A DNA stretch of 64,000 bases, taken from positions 1 to 64,000 of the forward strand of contig SKTU01000006.1 in the NCBI GenBank assembly GCA_007122455.1. The letters run 5' to 3'. The translations under genes and the position numbers were made by a program. The stretch is from Haloarculaceae archaeon. GTDB lineage: Archaea; Halobacteriota; Halobacteria; Halobacteriales; Haloarculaceae. The notes under the pieces are model-generated. The model saw only the letters and a list, made by a program, of their open reading frames with translations, searched no databases and was not told the DNA's origin. Positions 25,498 to 36,404 of this stretch are shown piece after piece (the first letter of the stretch is position 1; every line of letters starts with the position of its first letter).

Positions 25498-26490
25498 GTG
25501 GCTGGCCCGCTCCGTTTTCGACGATCGAACGAGACGTGGACGCGCGATCGCGTCCGAGACGCCCTCCTTTCGCCTCTCAGAGACCGCTTCGGCGCCCGGA
25601 TCGAGGCGCCGTGGTTCTCCGTCGGCGACGACCGCTACGACGCCGTCCGACTGGAGATGGACAACGGCGACTTCGCGCTGTTTTGCTTCCGCGAGGGTCG
25701 GGCCTACTGGCTCGGCAACACCGAAACGCCCGAGTCGCTGTGGCGAACTGAGAAGGAAACGTTCACCGAGGCACCGTACGCAGTCTCCCGGTGGGCCCAG
25801 CGGGAGCTCACCGCTCGAATCGAGCTCACCGATCCGTGGCTTGCCGATTACGAGTACGTGACGTGGTTCTTCCTTCCCGTCTTCTGCTCGAAGGACGGCC
25901 GCAACACGACCCGGCGGTTCTTCGAGGACGACGCGGCCGGGTTCCCCGATGCGACTCCCGAAGAGGGGCTGGATTTCTTCGAGCGGTTTCTCAGCACCGG
26001 CGTTCTCGACGCACACCGCTACACGATGGCGTCGAAGCTCGGCACTAGCCCCGGATACGACGTGGGCCGGATGCGCGCGACGATGGCGGAGTTCAACGTC
26101 GCGAAGATTCTCGCGGACGCCGGTCTCGACTTCGAACCCGAGGTCGAACAGGACAGCGGCCACGCGCTGGATTTCGTCGTCGACGGAAAGCTCGTCGAAG
26201 TGACGCGACCGGAACCGCCGCACCGCCGCTCCCGCGCCGACACGCCGTCAGCAGCGGTCCGGGAGACCGGCGGCGCAAAGCGCACAGACCAGCTTGCAGC
26301 CCATCCCGACGCGACGCTCTTCGTCGACTGTACGTCGTTCGTCGACGACGAGTGGCGGGCCGTCGCGGGCGAGCAGCCGGGCGTCGGTCACGAACCGACC
26401 GTCGTCTTCCGCGCCCGCCCCGATGGCCGGATCGAGGGATACCGGTACGGAACGCTCCCGTTCGATCTGGGCGACGCTATCGAGTGGTAG
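25498..26490 (+). CDS. DUF5784 family protein, possible nuclease-like fold
   Basis: A 330-residue haloarchaeal protein starting at GTG 25498. The N-terminal half (LRFRRSNETWTRDRVRDALLSPLRDRF, FCFREGRAYWLGNTETP) has no known motif. From about residue 195 a segment reads NVAKILADAGLDFEPEVEQDSG, then ALDFVVDGKLVEVTRP. The spacing of the aspartate and the E-V-T is like the core of PD-(D/E)xK nucleases, with threonine where lysine normally stands. The fold might be nuclease-like but inactive, or cleave with a changed metal site; this is only inferred. It is flanked by divergent DUF5786 and convergent radA. Confidence 0.78.
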   Translation: MAGPLRFRRSNETWTRDRVRDALLSPLRDRFGARIEAPWFSVGDDRYDAVRLEMDNGDFALFCFREGRAYWLGNTETPESLWRTEKETFTEAPYAVSRWAQRELTARIELTDPWLADYEYVTWFFLPVFCSKDGRNTTRRFFEDDAAGFPDATPEEGLDFFERFLSTGVLDAHRYTMASKLGTSPGYDVGRMRATMAEFNVAKILADAGLDFEPEVEQDSGHALDFVVDGKLVEVTRPEPPHRRSRADTPSAAVRETGGAKRTDQLAAHPDATLFVDCTSFVDDEWRAVAGEQPGVGHEPTVVFRARPDGRIEGYRYGTLPFDLGDAIEW

Positions 26491-26563
26491 TCGTCGGCTC
26501 TCGGTCCTGGAACGCGAACGGAAACAGAAACGGAAACGGATAACCGAATTTCGTCTCGAAACG

Positions 26564-27598
26564 CTACTCCGGCTTTAGACCGGCACCCTCGACGCGCATG
26601 ACTCCTTCCCCGTCGGGAAGGTTCGGGGCGTCGACGAGTTTGACGATGCGCTTGTTCCCCTTCGACTTCCGGAGGTAGAGTCGGAACGTCGACTTGTGTC
26701 CGAGAATGTTTCCGCCGATCGGCTTGGTCGGATCGCCGAAGAACGCGTCGGGGTTCGACTGGACCTGGTTGGTGACGACGACGGCAGCGTTGTAGAGGTT
26801 CCCCACTCGATCGATGTCGTGGAGGTGCTTGTTGAGCTTCTGCTGTCGGTTTGCGAGCTCGCCGCGGCCGACGTACTCCGCACGGAAGTGGGCGGTGAGC
26901 GAGTCGATACAGAGGAGACGGACGGGGAATTCGTCGTCCTCGTACTCCTTGGCGATCTCCTTGGCCTTCTCGGCCAGCAAGATCTGGTGGTTGGAGTTGA
27001 ACGCCTTCGCGACGTGGATCTTGTCGAGGAACGACTGGACGAGCTCTTCCATCGCCGCCTCGTCACCGGCCGACCCCTCGATCTCCCGCTGTTCGAGCGC
27101 AGCCTCGATGGCGTCCTCCGGGAGGCCGCGGACCATCTCGTCGATCCGCTCCGGGCGGAACGTGTCCTCACTGTCGACGAAGATCGCTCGTCCCTCCAGT
27201 CCGCCGTGGTCGGACGGGAGCTGGACGTTGATCACCAGCTGGTGGGTGATCTGAGACTTGCCGGCACCGAACTCGCCGTACACTTCGGTGATGGATTGGG
27301 TTTCGACGCCGCCGCCGAGCATCTCGTCGATCTCGGGGACGAGCCACTCGAGTTTGCCGATCCTCTCGCGACGTTCGAGCACGTCCGTGCCGGTCTCGAA
27401 ACCACCGATATCCGCCGCTTCGCGGGCAGCCTGGATGATGTCGTGAGCGCTGGATTCGCCGACGTCGGCAGTGTTGGAGAGCTCGCCCGGACTGGCGACG
27501 GCGATACTCTGATAGGAGTCGTAGCCGTTCTCCTGTAGCTTCTCTGCCGTCGCCGGTCCGATACCTGGTAGATCCTCGAGGTCTGGAGTCGCAGCCAT
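26564..27598 (-). CDS. radA: DNA repair and recombination protein RadA
   Basis: Archaeal RecA/Rad51 recombinase that forms filaments on single-stranded DNA and carries out strand exchange. The 344-residue protein has the N-terminal helix-hairpin-helix region ([20 protein letters not shown]). Walker A is GEFGAGKSQ (around residue 105), Walker B is [15 protein letters not shown], and the conserved [27 protein letters not shown] holds the L2 loop. The C-terminal [24 protein letters not shown] is typical. ATG 27598 fits the TATA-like TTTATGTA at 27621-27628 and the domain start. No intein is present in this copy. Confidence 0.97.
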   Translation of the reverse strand: MAATPDLEDLPGIGPATAEKLQENGYDSYQSIAVASPGELSNTADVGESSAHDIIQAAREAADIGGFETGTDVLERRERIGKLEWLVPEIDEMLGGGVETQSITEVYGEFGAGKSQITHQLVINVQLPSDHGGLEGRAIFVDSEDTFRPERIDEMVRGLPEDAIEAALEQREIEGSAGDEAAMEELVQSFLDKIHVAKAFNSNHQILLAEKAKEIAKEYEDDEFPVRLLCIDSLTAHFRAEYVGRGELANRQQKLNKHLHDIDRVGNLYNAAVVVTNQVQSNPDAFFGDPTKPIGGNILGHKSTFRLYLRKSKGNKRIVKLVDAPNLPDGEGVMRVEGAGLKPE

Positions 27599-27620
27599 GG
27601 TTCGACGTGCGGCCCCCCGA

Positions 27621-27628
27621 TACATAAA
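27621..27628 (-). promoter_or_regulatory. TATA-like box of radA
   Basis: TTTATGTA on the minus strand, 23-30 bases before ATG 27598, so the message is likely leaderless. The rest of the 27629-27760 gap has no gene; a terminator for the PspAB-like gene may lie there. Confidence 0.5.
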
Positions 27629-27760
27629 GCCTCGTTAACAGCTTACTGAAAGTGAAAACGGTGGACGGGAGAGTGCTCGATATGCCACTCTTCCGAAGGT
27701 TCATGCGTCGAGACGGGATTCCCGCTGTTCGCTGTCCGACCAGACTCGCCTATCGACCTC

Positions 27761-28363
27761 TCAGCCCCAGGGGTGGGCGTCACCTTCCGGCCACATCGGA
27801 TACCAGTAGCTCGTGTCGTCTTCGACCCCCAGCTCACCGTCGAGCACGCTCTCGAGTTTGAACTCGAGCTTCTGGTCGCGCTCGTGACCGCCCGTCGGGA
27901 CGAACGGGTAGTAGGCGCCGCGACGGAAGGAGTACACCCAGTAGGCCGTTCGGTCGTCGCGCTCGAAGGCGAAGAGGGCGGCGAGCAGTCGCGAGCCGAA
28001 CCCCTCTTCGACGAGCGTATCGGACGCGAAGTGGATCGACGTAACGAGGTTCTCGAAGTCGGTGTCGTGGAGAACGATCCAGTGATATCCGTGGTGATCC
28101 TCGTGGAAATCCGCCGTCGTTCCCGACTCGGCTTCGCCCAACTCCAGTATCGCTTCGACCTGCTCACGCGCGTTACGGAACGCGGTGCTGTCGACGTTTC
28201 CGAAGCAGAGGGCTGCATCGCCCGTCGGCGCGAAGTCCAGATCCGCCTCCATGGTCAGATACGCCGTCGACATCCCGAAGAGGTCCTCCGGGTCGGCTTC
28301 CCGCGATGCGCCGGCCTCGGCGTTGACCCCCAGCAGTTGTCGAATCGTCTCGAAGAGCCCCAT
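27761..28363 (-). CDS. pspAB: PspA-associated protein PspAB
   Basis: A 200-residue protein starting MGLFETIRQLLG, then DPEDLFGMSTAYLTMEADLDFAPTGDAALCF. I recognise this pattern as the haloarchaeal PspAB type. PspAB is reported to be associated with PspA, the phage-shock protein that protects membranes. Other segments are FHEDHHGYHWIVLHDTDFENLVTSIHFASDTL and AYWVYSFRRGAYYPFVPTGGHERDQKLEFKLES. No transmembrane helix or signal is present, so it is cytoplasmic or peripheral. In this genome it is separated by 20 kb from htpX, another membrane-stress gene. Its own promoter shares the gap with the divergent ferritin-like gene. Confidence 0.75.
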   Translation of the reverse strand: MGLFETIRQLLGVNAEAGASREADPEDLFGMSTAYLTMEADLDFAPTGDAALCFGNVDSTAFRNAREQVEAILELGEAESGTTADFHEDHHGYHWIVLHDTDFENLVTSIHFASDTLVEEGFGSRLLAALFAFERDDRTAYWVYSFRRGAYYPFVPTGGHERDQKLEFKLESVLDGELGVEDDTSYWYPMWPEGDAHPWG

Positions 28364-28477
28364 CGTACGTCGTTCAGGGTGGACGGGGCTTATACCGTTT
28401 GCAGGCGAGTCGTCCGTTCCGGGGTCACGTTCGATCGGTGGCGCAGGCTACAAGACGACTGACGTCGAACCCGGTGT

Positions 28478-29089
28478 ATGGACGTAATCGACGCCGTTCG
28501 TGACGACAACGCGACCGCGCTCTCGCGGCTCGGATCCTCCCGATCGCTGTACGCCGACACCGGCGGAGAGATGGAACGCGACGTGATTCTCGCGGCTGCC
28601 GCAGACGCCGAGGTTGCCGCCGCGGAGACGTTCGCGGCGTGGGCCGACGACGAGTCGAATCCGGACGCCGCCGCCGCATTCACCGCGACAGCCGACGAGG
28701 AGCAAAACCACTACGAGACCGTTCTCGCCGAACTCGACGATCACGATCCTGACTACGTGCCTGCGATCCAGGAGTATCTCCGAACTCTCGAGGCGACGCC
28801 CGAGCGCGTCGGCGCGCTCGTCGGCCGAACGCTGGCCGCGGAAAAGTCCAAAGAGCAACTCATCGGCTTCTTCGTCGGCCAGGCCGACACCGACGCGGCC
28901 GACCTCTTCCGGAGCATGGGCGACGATCTCGACGCGCAGTTGAGCCGCGCCGCCGAACTGCTCGAGGCGTTCGATGACGACGAACGACAGCGCGCGAAAG
29001 CAGCGGCGGACGAGGCGATCCAGACCGCCTACGACGAGTACGCCTCGCGGCTCGAGGAGCTGGGCGTGAACCCGAAGCCGATCTGCTAA
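28478..29089 (+). CDS. Ferritin-like/rubrerythrin family protein
   Basis: A 203-residue all-helical protein. The di-iron ligand pattern is present: E in ADAEVAAAETFAAW, ExxH in TADEEQNHYETV (about residues 73-78), and E in TLAAEKSKEQLIGF. This suggests a four-helix bundle with a di-iron centre able to react with peroxide or oxygen. There is no rubredoxin tail with CxxC at the C-terminus, so it is not a full rubrerythrin. ATG 28478 begins with MDVIDAVRDDNATALSRLGSSRSL, an amphipathic start. Divergent PspAB may be co-regulated. A protective role in oxidative stress is the likely reading. Confidence 0.82.
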   Translation: MDVIDAVRDDNATALSRLGSSRSLYADTGGEMERDVILAAAADAEVAAAETFAAWADDESNPDAAAAFTATADEEQNHYETVLAELDDHDPDYVPAIQEYLRTLEATPERVGALVGRTLAAEKSKEQLIGFFVGQADTDAADLFRSMGDDLDAQLSRAAELLEAFDDDERQRAKAAADEAIQTAYDEYASRLEELGVNPKPIC

Positions 29090-29211
29090 CGCCCCCTCCG
29101 TTTTATATACGAATCCGCGACCAGACTGCCCGTGCGCTGAGTAGTGCCGACGGTTGGTCGAGGACGGAGCGCGGACAACCGCCGTCGGATCGTCTCGTGT
29201 CCGCCTGTTCG

Positions 29212-31311
<2,100 letters not shown>

Positions 31312-31388
31312 TCAAAAACCAGCCGTCTTCGCGGTAACGTTCACGGCGAACGACGACGCTTATGTCCGTTGCGCCGCGACTCGTATAC

Positions 31389-32561
31389 ATGAGCGACGAG
31401 TTCCTTCTGCTTAACCCCGGACCGGTGCCGTTGTCGGATGCGGTCCGTCGGGCGATGGATCGACCGATGGTTTCACACCGATCGGCCGAGTTCGAGTCGA
31501 CCTACGAGCGGGCCCAGGACGGTCTGGAGTACGTCTTCACGCGATCGACGCTGGACGACTCCGTGACGGCTTCGGACGGCGAGGCGCTGATCCTCAACGG
31601 TACGGCGACGATGGGAATGGAGGCTGCGGTAGCGAACACGGTCGACGACGACAGCGAGGTCGTGGCGCTCGTCAACGGGAAGTTCGGTCGCCGATTCAAG
31701 CGGATCGCCGATCGGCACGCGACCGTCACGCCGGTCGCGGTCGAGTGGGGTGCGTCGTTCGATCTCGACGACGTCGCCGCCGCGATCGACGATTCGACGG
31801 ACGTCGTGACGATGGTGCACAACGAGACCTCGACGGGGATTTTGAATCCGGTCGAAGCTGTCGGTAAAATCGCCCGCGCACACGACGCCCTGTTCGTCGT
31901 CGACGGCGTCACGTCGATCGGCGGTGACGTCTTCCGCGTCGACGACTGGAACGTCGACATCGCGATCACCGACTCCCAGAAAGCGCTCGCTGCGCCGCCA
32001 GGAATCAGCGCGATGTACGTCACCGATCGCGCCACCGAACGGATCGACGGCGACTCGGCACCGTTTTACGAGGACCTCGACTGGCACCTCCGGAAGGCCG
32101 AGGTCAATCAGACGCCGTTCACGTCGGCCGTGCCGCTGTTTCGGGCGATGGCCGAGGCTGTCGAGGAGATCCGCGAGGAGGGGATGTCGACGCGGATCCG
32201 CCGACATCGACGTCAGGCCCGTGCGTTCCGCGAGGGGTTCGCCGCGCTCGGTCTCGCTCCGTTCCCGGAGATCGAGGGCGAGACGACGCTGTCGAACACG
32301 CTCACTGCGATCGAACTGCCCGAATCGGTGAAAGCCGACCCGGACGCGTTCTTCGATGCGGTTGCGGAGCGAAACGTCTCGATTTCGGGTGGACAGGCGC
32401 ACCTCGGGGGAGAGATCTTCCGCGTCTCGAACATGGGTCGACTCGATTCTGAGCAGCTGCTCCGCGGAGTTCGAACCGTCGGGGAGGCGCTCACAGACGT
32501 CGGCGTCGAGGTCGACGTCGACGCCGGCGCCGCGGCGGCAGCGGCGGTTCTCGAGCAGTAA
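31389..32561 (+). CDS. Class V aminotransferase (alanine-glyoxylate / serine-pyruvate type)
   Basis: A 390-residue PLP enzyme. The start MSDEFLLLNPGPVPLSDAVRRAMDRPMVSHRSAEF is the family hallmark, and the PLP lysine is in TDSQKALAAPPGIS (near residue 198). SVSFGGQ-like ISGGQAHLGGEIFRVSNMG near the end binds the carboxylate. A TATA-like CTTATG lies about 30 bases before ATG 31389. Substrate cannot be fixed from sequence: alanine-glyoxylate, serine-pyruvate or broad aspartate/phosphoserine transaminases share this form. With serA and serB in the same window, a phosphoserine aminotransferase role is possible, as found for the related enzyme of Methanocaldococcus jannaschii. Confidence 0.88.
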   Translation: MSDEFLLLNPGPVPLSDAVRRAMDRPMVSHRSAEFESTYERAQDGLEYVFTRSTLDDSVTASDGEALILNGTATMGMEAAVANTVDDDSEVVALVNGKFGRRFKRIADRHATVTPVAVEWGASFDLDDVAAAIDDSTDVVTMVHNETSTGILNPVEAVGKIARAHDALFVVDGVTSIGGDVFRVDDWNVDIAITDSQKALAAPPGISAMYVTDRATERIDGDSAPFYEDLDWHLRKAEVNQTPFTSAVPLFRAMAEAVEEIREEGMSTRIRRHRRQARAFREGFAALGLAPFPEIEGETTLSNTLTAIELPESVKADPDAFFDAVAERNVSISGGQAHLGGEIFRVSNMGRLDSEQLLRGVRTVGEALTDVGVEVDVDAGAAAAAAVLEQ

Positions 32562-33752
32562 CTACGCCGCTCGACCGAACGTCGCTGTCGGGTCTGGAAC
32601 GACGCGGAGCAACACCGGAAGGGCGGCGAGGACGACGAGGATCTCGATACCGGCTGCAGCGACGAACGCCGCGAAGAAGCCGTAGCGTGCGGCGATCCAC
32701 CCGCCGATCACGATCCCGCCGAGGAAGCCGAGGCTCCCGAAGATGTTGAACCCGCCCATCGCAGCGCCACGGTCGCCGTCCGCGGCCATGTCCGTGACCA
32801 GGGCCATCGTCGCCGGCGCCACCAGTGCGCCGAGCACGCCGACGCCGCCCATCCCGATCGTGACCGTTCTGACCGTCGGCGCCGCACCGACGGCGAGAAT
32901 GCCGATCCCGTAGCCGATCGATCCAGCAACGATCGGAACGACGCGACCGATTCGATCCGAGAGAATCCCGAACGGATACTGCAGCAGCGCGAACGGGACG
33001 AAGAAAAACGCCAGTACGAAGCCGGTCTCTACCGGGGTCAGCTGAAACGCGGCCTGAAAGTAGAGCGTCCCGACGAGTCCGAAAAAGCCCGCGGTGAACC
33101 GATCGGCGAAGCCGAACGCGTACGGGATGAGGAGTTCGGGGGTTCGTCCGAGACTCTCCAGCACGTCGTGGACCCTGTCACGATCCGACGGTGCTCGGTC
33201 CGGAACCGTGAGCACGACTGCGGCGGCGACAAGAAGCAACGCTGCGCTCGCGACGAGCGGCGTCAGCGCCCCGTAGCTGTAGAGGACGCCGCCGATCGGT
33301 GCCCCGAGGGCTGCGCCGGCGCCGATCGCGATCCCTGCCGCACCCATGTTGCGGCCGTGGCCGCCGTCGAGATCCATGAGCATCGTCATCGCGAGCGAGA
33401 AGGCTCCGATCGTCATCGTGCCCTCGAGAAACCGAAGCGCGAGCGCAGTTCGGAACGAGCCGACTCCGGTAACGACGACCCCGACGAGAAGCAGGTACGC
33501 GATCGTTCCACCGATCGCGCCGGCGACGATGAGCGGCACGCGTCGGTTGAGACGGTCGGAGACGATCCCCCACGGTGCCGCGAACAGCACGAACGCCGCG
33601 AGCTGTACCCCGAGGAAGGCCGCTCCCGCGTCGATCGACGGGCTCCCGCCGACCGCGTCGACGAGTTCGCTCACCCCCGGATAGACCAGCAGCTGTGTGA
33701 ACAGAACCACGAAGACGACGGTCGCGAGTCGGAGGCGTTCGGTGCGACTCAC
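32562..33752 (-). CDS. MFS transporter
   Basis: A 396-residue major facilitator protein with twelve hydrophobic helices. The loop between helices two and three reads GIVSDRLNRRVPL, and the equivalent in the second half reads GILSDRIGRVVPI, the usual MFS G-x-x-x-D-R-x-G/R-R motif in both halves. It is probably a drug or metabolite exporter, but the substrate cannot be told. Its stop codon abuts the end of the aminotransferase gene (32561) on the opposite strand. ATG 33752 starts the protein directly before helix one; it is divergent from the sulfhydrylase operon. Confidence 0.88.
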   Translation of the reverse strand: MSRTERLRLATVVFVVLFTQLLVYPGVSELVDAVGGSPSIDAGAAFLGVQLAAFVLFAAPWGIVSDRLNRRVPLIVAGAIGGTIAYLLLVGVVVTGVGSFRTALALRFLEGTMTIGAFSLAMTMLMDLDGGHGRNMGAAGIAIGAGAALGAPIGGVLYSYGALTPLVASAALLLVAAAVVLTVPDRAPSDRDRVHDVLESLGRTPELLIPYAFGFADRFTAGFFGLVGTLYFQAAFQLTPVETGFVLAFFFVPFALLQYPFGILSDRIGRVVPIVAGSIGYGIGILAVGAAPTVRTVTIGMGGVGVLGALVAPATMALVTDMAADGDRGAAMGGFNIFGSLGFLGGIVIGGWIAARYGFFAAFVAAAGIEILVVLAALPVLLRVVPDPTATFGRAA

Positions 33753-33894
33753 GGACGCGGGTACGAGGCCACGGTATTAATGGGGGAGGTCTTTCGGCGT
33801 GCCGTTGGCAGGTTCTTTGATATGGATTCACGTATCTGTCAAAAATTGCCGTAACTGGTGGTTATAGAAATCTGGAGCGATATGCGTGACATAC

Positions 33895-35175
33895 ATGAGT
33901 AACGAGGAGCTGCTGGGCTTCGGGACGCGGTGTCTCCACGTCGGTCAGGGCCCCGACGTGGAAACCGGAGCCGCTTCGCCGCCCATCTACCAGACGTCTT
34001 CCTACGAATTTCCCGACGCGGATACCGCCGCCGCCCGCTACGCGCTGGAGGACGACGGAAACGTCTACTCGCGCATCGCGAACCCGACCGTCCGTGCTCT
34101 CGAGGAACGCCTCGCGTCGTTGGAAGGTGGAACCGACGCGCTGGCGACCGCTTCGGGCATGGGCGCGTTCGACGCCGCGACACTCGTCCTCGCCTCGGTC
34201 GGCGACAACGTCGTCTCGGCGTCGTCGATCTACGGGGGAACCCACGCGTATCTCTCCCACACGGCTTCGCGACGCGGTATCGAGGCTCGGTTCGTCGACA
34301 CGCTCGATCCGAGCGCCTACGCCGACGCGATCGACGAGAACACCGCCTTCGTCCACTGTGAAACGGTCGGGAACCCGTCGCTCGTCACGCCGCCGATCGA
34401 GACGATCGCCGAGGTCGCCCACGAGCACAACGCTCCGCTCGTCGTCGACAACACGTTCGCGACGCCGGCGCTGTGTCGCCCGCTCGAGCACGGCGCGGAC
34501 GTCGTCTGGGAGTCGACGACGAAGTGGATCCACGGCTCCGGAACGACGCTCGGCGGCATCCTCGTCTCTGACGGCTCGTTCCCGTTCGAGGAGTACCCGG
34601 AGAAGTATCCGGAGATCGGCGGTCCGAACCCCGCCTTCGACGGGATCCGTTTCACCGAGCGGTTCGGCGATCGGGCGTTCACGATGGCCGCTCGCCAGCG
34701 GGCGACCCGAAGCCTCGGCGACCAGCAGTCGCCGTTCGACGCGTGGGTGACGCTTCAGGGGATCGAAACGCTCCCGCTGCGGATGGAGCGCCACTGCGAG
34801 AACGCCCAGGCTGTCGCGGAGTTCCTCGCGGGTCACCCCGAGGTTTCGTGGGTCACCTACCCCGGCCTGCCGGACCACGAGACCCACGGGACGGCGTCGG
34901 AGTATCTCGACGGCGGCTACGGCGGGATGATCGCCTTCGGGCCGAAGGGCGGTTACGAGGCCGGAAAGCGGGTCTGTGAGGAGACCTCGGTCGCGAAGTT
35001 TCTCGCCAATATCGGCGACGCTCGAACGCTCGTCATCCACCCGGCCTCGACCACCCACGCCCAGCTGACCGAGTCCGAACAGCGGGCAAGCGGCGTGACG
35101 CCGGACCTGATTCGGCTCTCCGTCGGTATCGAGAACGTCGAGGACATCGTTGCGGATCTGGAGGCAGTTCTATGA
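33895..35175 (+). CDS. O-acetylhomoserine aminocarboxypropyltransferase / sulfhydrylase (paralogue 1)
   Basis: A 426-residue PLP enzyme of the Cys/Met metabolism family; it converts O-acetylhomoserine and sulfide (or methanethiol) to homocysteine or methionine. The start [31 protein letters not shown] is typical, the PLP lysine is in [15 protein letters not shown] (near residue 213), and [16 protein letters not shown] binds substrate. TTATAGAAA lies 25-33 bases before ATG 33895. It overlaps metX by four bases (ATGA). A second copy follows metX; the two share long identical stretches, including 111 bases with no difference. Confidence 0.92.
   Translation: MSNEELLGFGTRCLHVGQGPDVETGAASPPIYQTSSYEFPDADTAAARYALEDDGNVYSRIANPTVRALEERLASLEGGTDALATASGMGAFDAATLVLASVGDNVVSASSIYGGTHAYLSHTASRRGIEARFVDTLDPSAYADAIDENTAFVHCETVGNPSLVTPPIETIAEVAHEHNAPLVVDNTFATPALCRPLEHGADVVWESTTKWIHGSGTTLGGILVSDGSFPFEEYPEKYPEIGGPNPAFDGIRFTERFGDRAFTMAARQRATRSLGDQQSPFDAWVTLQGIETLPLRMERHCENAQAVAEFLAGHPEVSWVTYPGLPDHETHGTASEYLDGGYGGMIAFGPKGGYEAGKRVCEETSVAKFLANIGDARTLVIHPASTTHAQLTESEQRASGVTPDLIRLSVGIENVEDIVADLEAVL
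34778..34888 (+). repeat. 111-bp tract identical to 37282-37392 (copy 1)
   Basis: Within the first sulfhydrylase gene; it codes for the stretch [20 protein letters not shown] and the following 16 residues. It is identical base for base to the matching part of the second gene, even at wobble positions. Confidence 0.9.
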
Positions 35176-36362
35176 GCGGCGTCGTCTCCCTCGGGGAGTT
35201 TCGCTTCGAGTGCGGCGAGACGGTCGACGATCTGGAGATCGCCTACGAGAGCTACGGGGAGTTCGAGGGCGACAACGCGGTGCTGGTCTGTCACGCCCTG
35301 ACGGGCAGCGCCCACGTCGCCGGCGGGCGACGACGGAACGACACGGCCGGCCAGGCGCGGGCGTGGTGGGACGACATCGTCGGTCCCGGAAAGGCGATCG
35401 ACACGACCGAGTACTTCGTCGTCTGTGCGAACGTTCCCGGCTCCTGTTACGGCTCGTCCGGGCCGGCTTCCGAACACCCCGAGACCGGCGAACCGTGGGG
35501 AACGGCGTTCCCTGCGGTGACGCTCACCGACTGGACGCGCGCCCAGCGGCGACTCCTCGATCACCTCGGCGTGCCGCACCTCCACGCGGTCGTCGGTGGC
35601 AGCGTCGGGGGGATGAACGCCCTCGACTGGGCGAAACAGCACCCGGACCACGTCGATCGCGTGATCTCGATCGCCGCAGCGGCCCGCCTCGATCCGCAGT
35701 GTCTGGCGCTCGATGCGATCGCCCGACGGGCGATCACGACCGACCCGGAGTGGCAGGGTGGCGACTACTACGGCGACGGCGGCCCCACCGACGGTCTTGC
35801 GGTCGCCCGCCAGATCGGTCACGTCATGTATCTCTCGAAGGCGTCGATGGAGCGGAAGTTCGGCCGACTGGCCGCCAGCCGGGACGTGAGCCAAGACGCG
35901 TTTCCGGCGGATCCCGCGGCCGGCTTCTTCCCGTACCGGGAGGTCGAGTCGTATCTCGACTACCAGGGCGAGAAGTTCGCCGAGCGTTTCGACGCCAACT
36001 CCTATCTGTACATGACGCGAGCGATGGACAACTACGATCTGGCTGCCGGTTACGACTCGGACGCCGACGCGCTCGCGGCGTTCGACGGCGAGGCGCTGCT
36101 CGTCTCCTTCACCGGCGACTGGCACTTCACGACCGAACAGTCGGAGCTGCTCGCCGACGCCTTTCGATCGACGGACGCCAGCGTCGTCCACCACGTCATC
36201 GACTCCGACTACGGCCACGACGCCTTCCTCGTCGAACCGGACCGCGTCGGACCGCCGCTCGAGGATTTCCTGTTCGAGGGTGTCCGAGGTCGGTCGCTCT
36301 CCGACACCGTCGACGACGGCGACGACTTCGCGCCGGTACACACGAGTCTCTTTTCGGACTGA
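35172..36362 (+). CDS. metX: Homoserine O-acetyltransferase
   Basis: Alpha/beta-hydrolase-fold enzyme that acetylates homoserine from acetyl-CoA, the entry to methionine synthesis. The 396-residue protein has the family's [17 protein letters not shown] strand, the nucleophile serine in [14 protein letters not shown] (near residue 143), the acid at [20 protein letters not shown] and the histidine in [11 protein letters not shown]. Product O-acetylhomoserine feeds the sulfhydrylases on either side, so three consecutive genes form one pathway unit. Start ATG 35172 overlaps the preceding gene by four bases. Confidence 0.95.
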   Translation: MSGVVSLGEFRFECGETVDDLEIAYESYGEFEGDNAVLVCHALTGSAHVAGGRRRNDTAGQARAWWDDIVGPGKAIDTTEYFVVCANVPGSCYGSSGPASEHPETGEPWGTAFPAVTLTDWTRAQRRLLDHLGVPHLHAVVGGSVGGMNALDWAKQHPDHVDRVISIAAAARLDPQCLALDAIARRAITTDPEWQGGDYYGDGGPTDGLAVARQIGHVMYLSKASMERKFGRLAASRDVSQDAFPADPAAGFFPYREVESYLDYQGEKFAERFDANSYLYMTRAMDNYDLAAGYDSDADALAAFDGEALLVSFTGDWHFTTEQSELLADAFRSTDASVVHHVIDSDYGHDAFLVEPDRVGPPLEDFLFEGVRGRSLSDTVDDGDDFAPVHTSLFSD

Positions 36363-36372
36363 TCGGGACCGG

Positions 36373-36379
36373 TTTTATA
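36373..36379 (+). promoter_or_regulatory. TATA-like box before the second sulfhydrylase gene
   Basis: TTTTATA, 26-32 bases before ATG 36405 and just after the metX stop, so the second sulfhydrylase can be transcribed on its own as a leaderless message. Confidence 0.55.
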
Positions 36380-36404
36380 CGGGTTCGGGGTGCCCTATTA
36401 ACCG

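Noticed and set aside
27643-27760. Possible small frame between pspAB and radA
   Set aside because: A 69-codon plus-strand frame overlaps pspAB; it has no motif and reads like antisense sequence.
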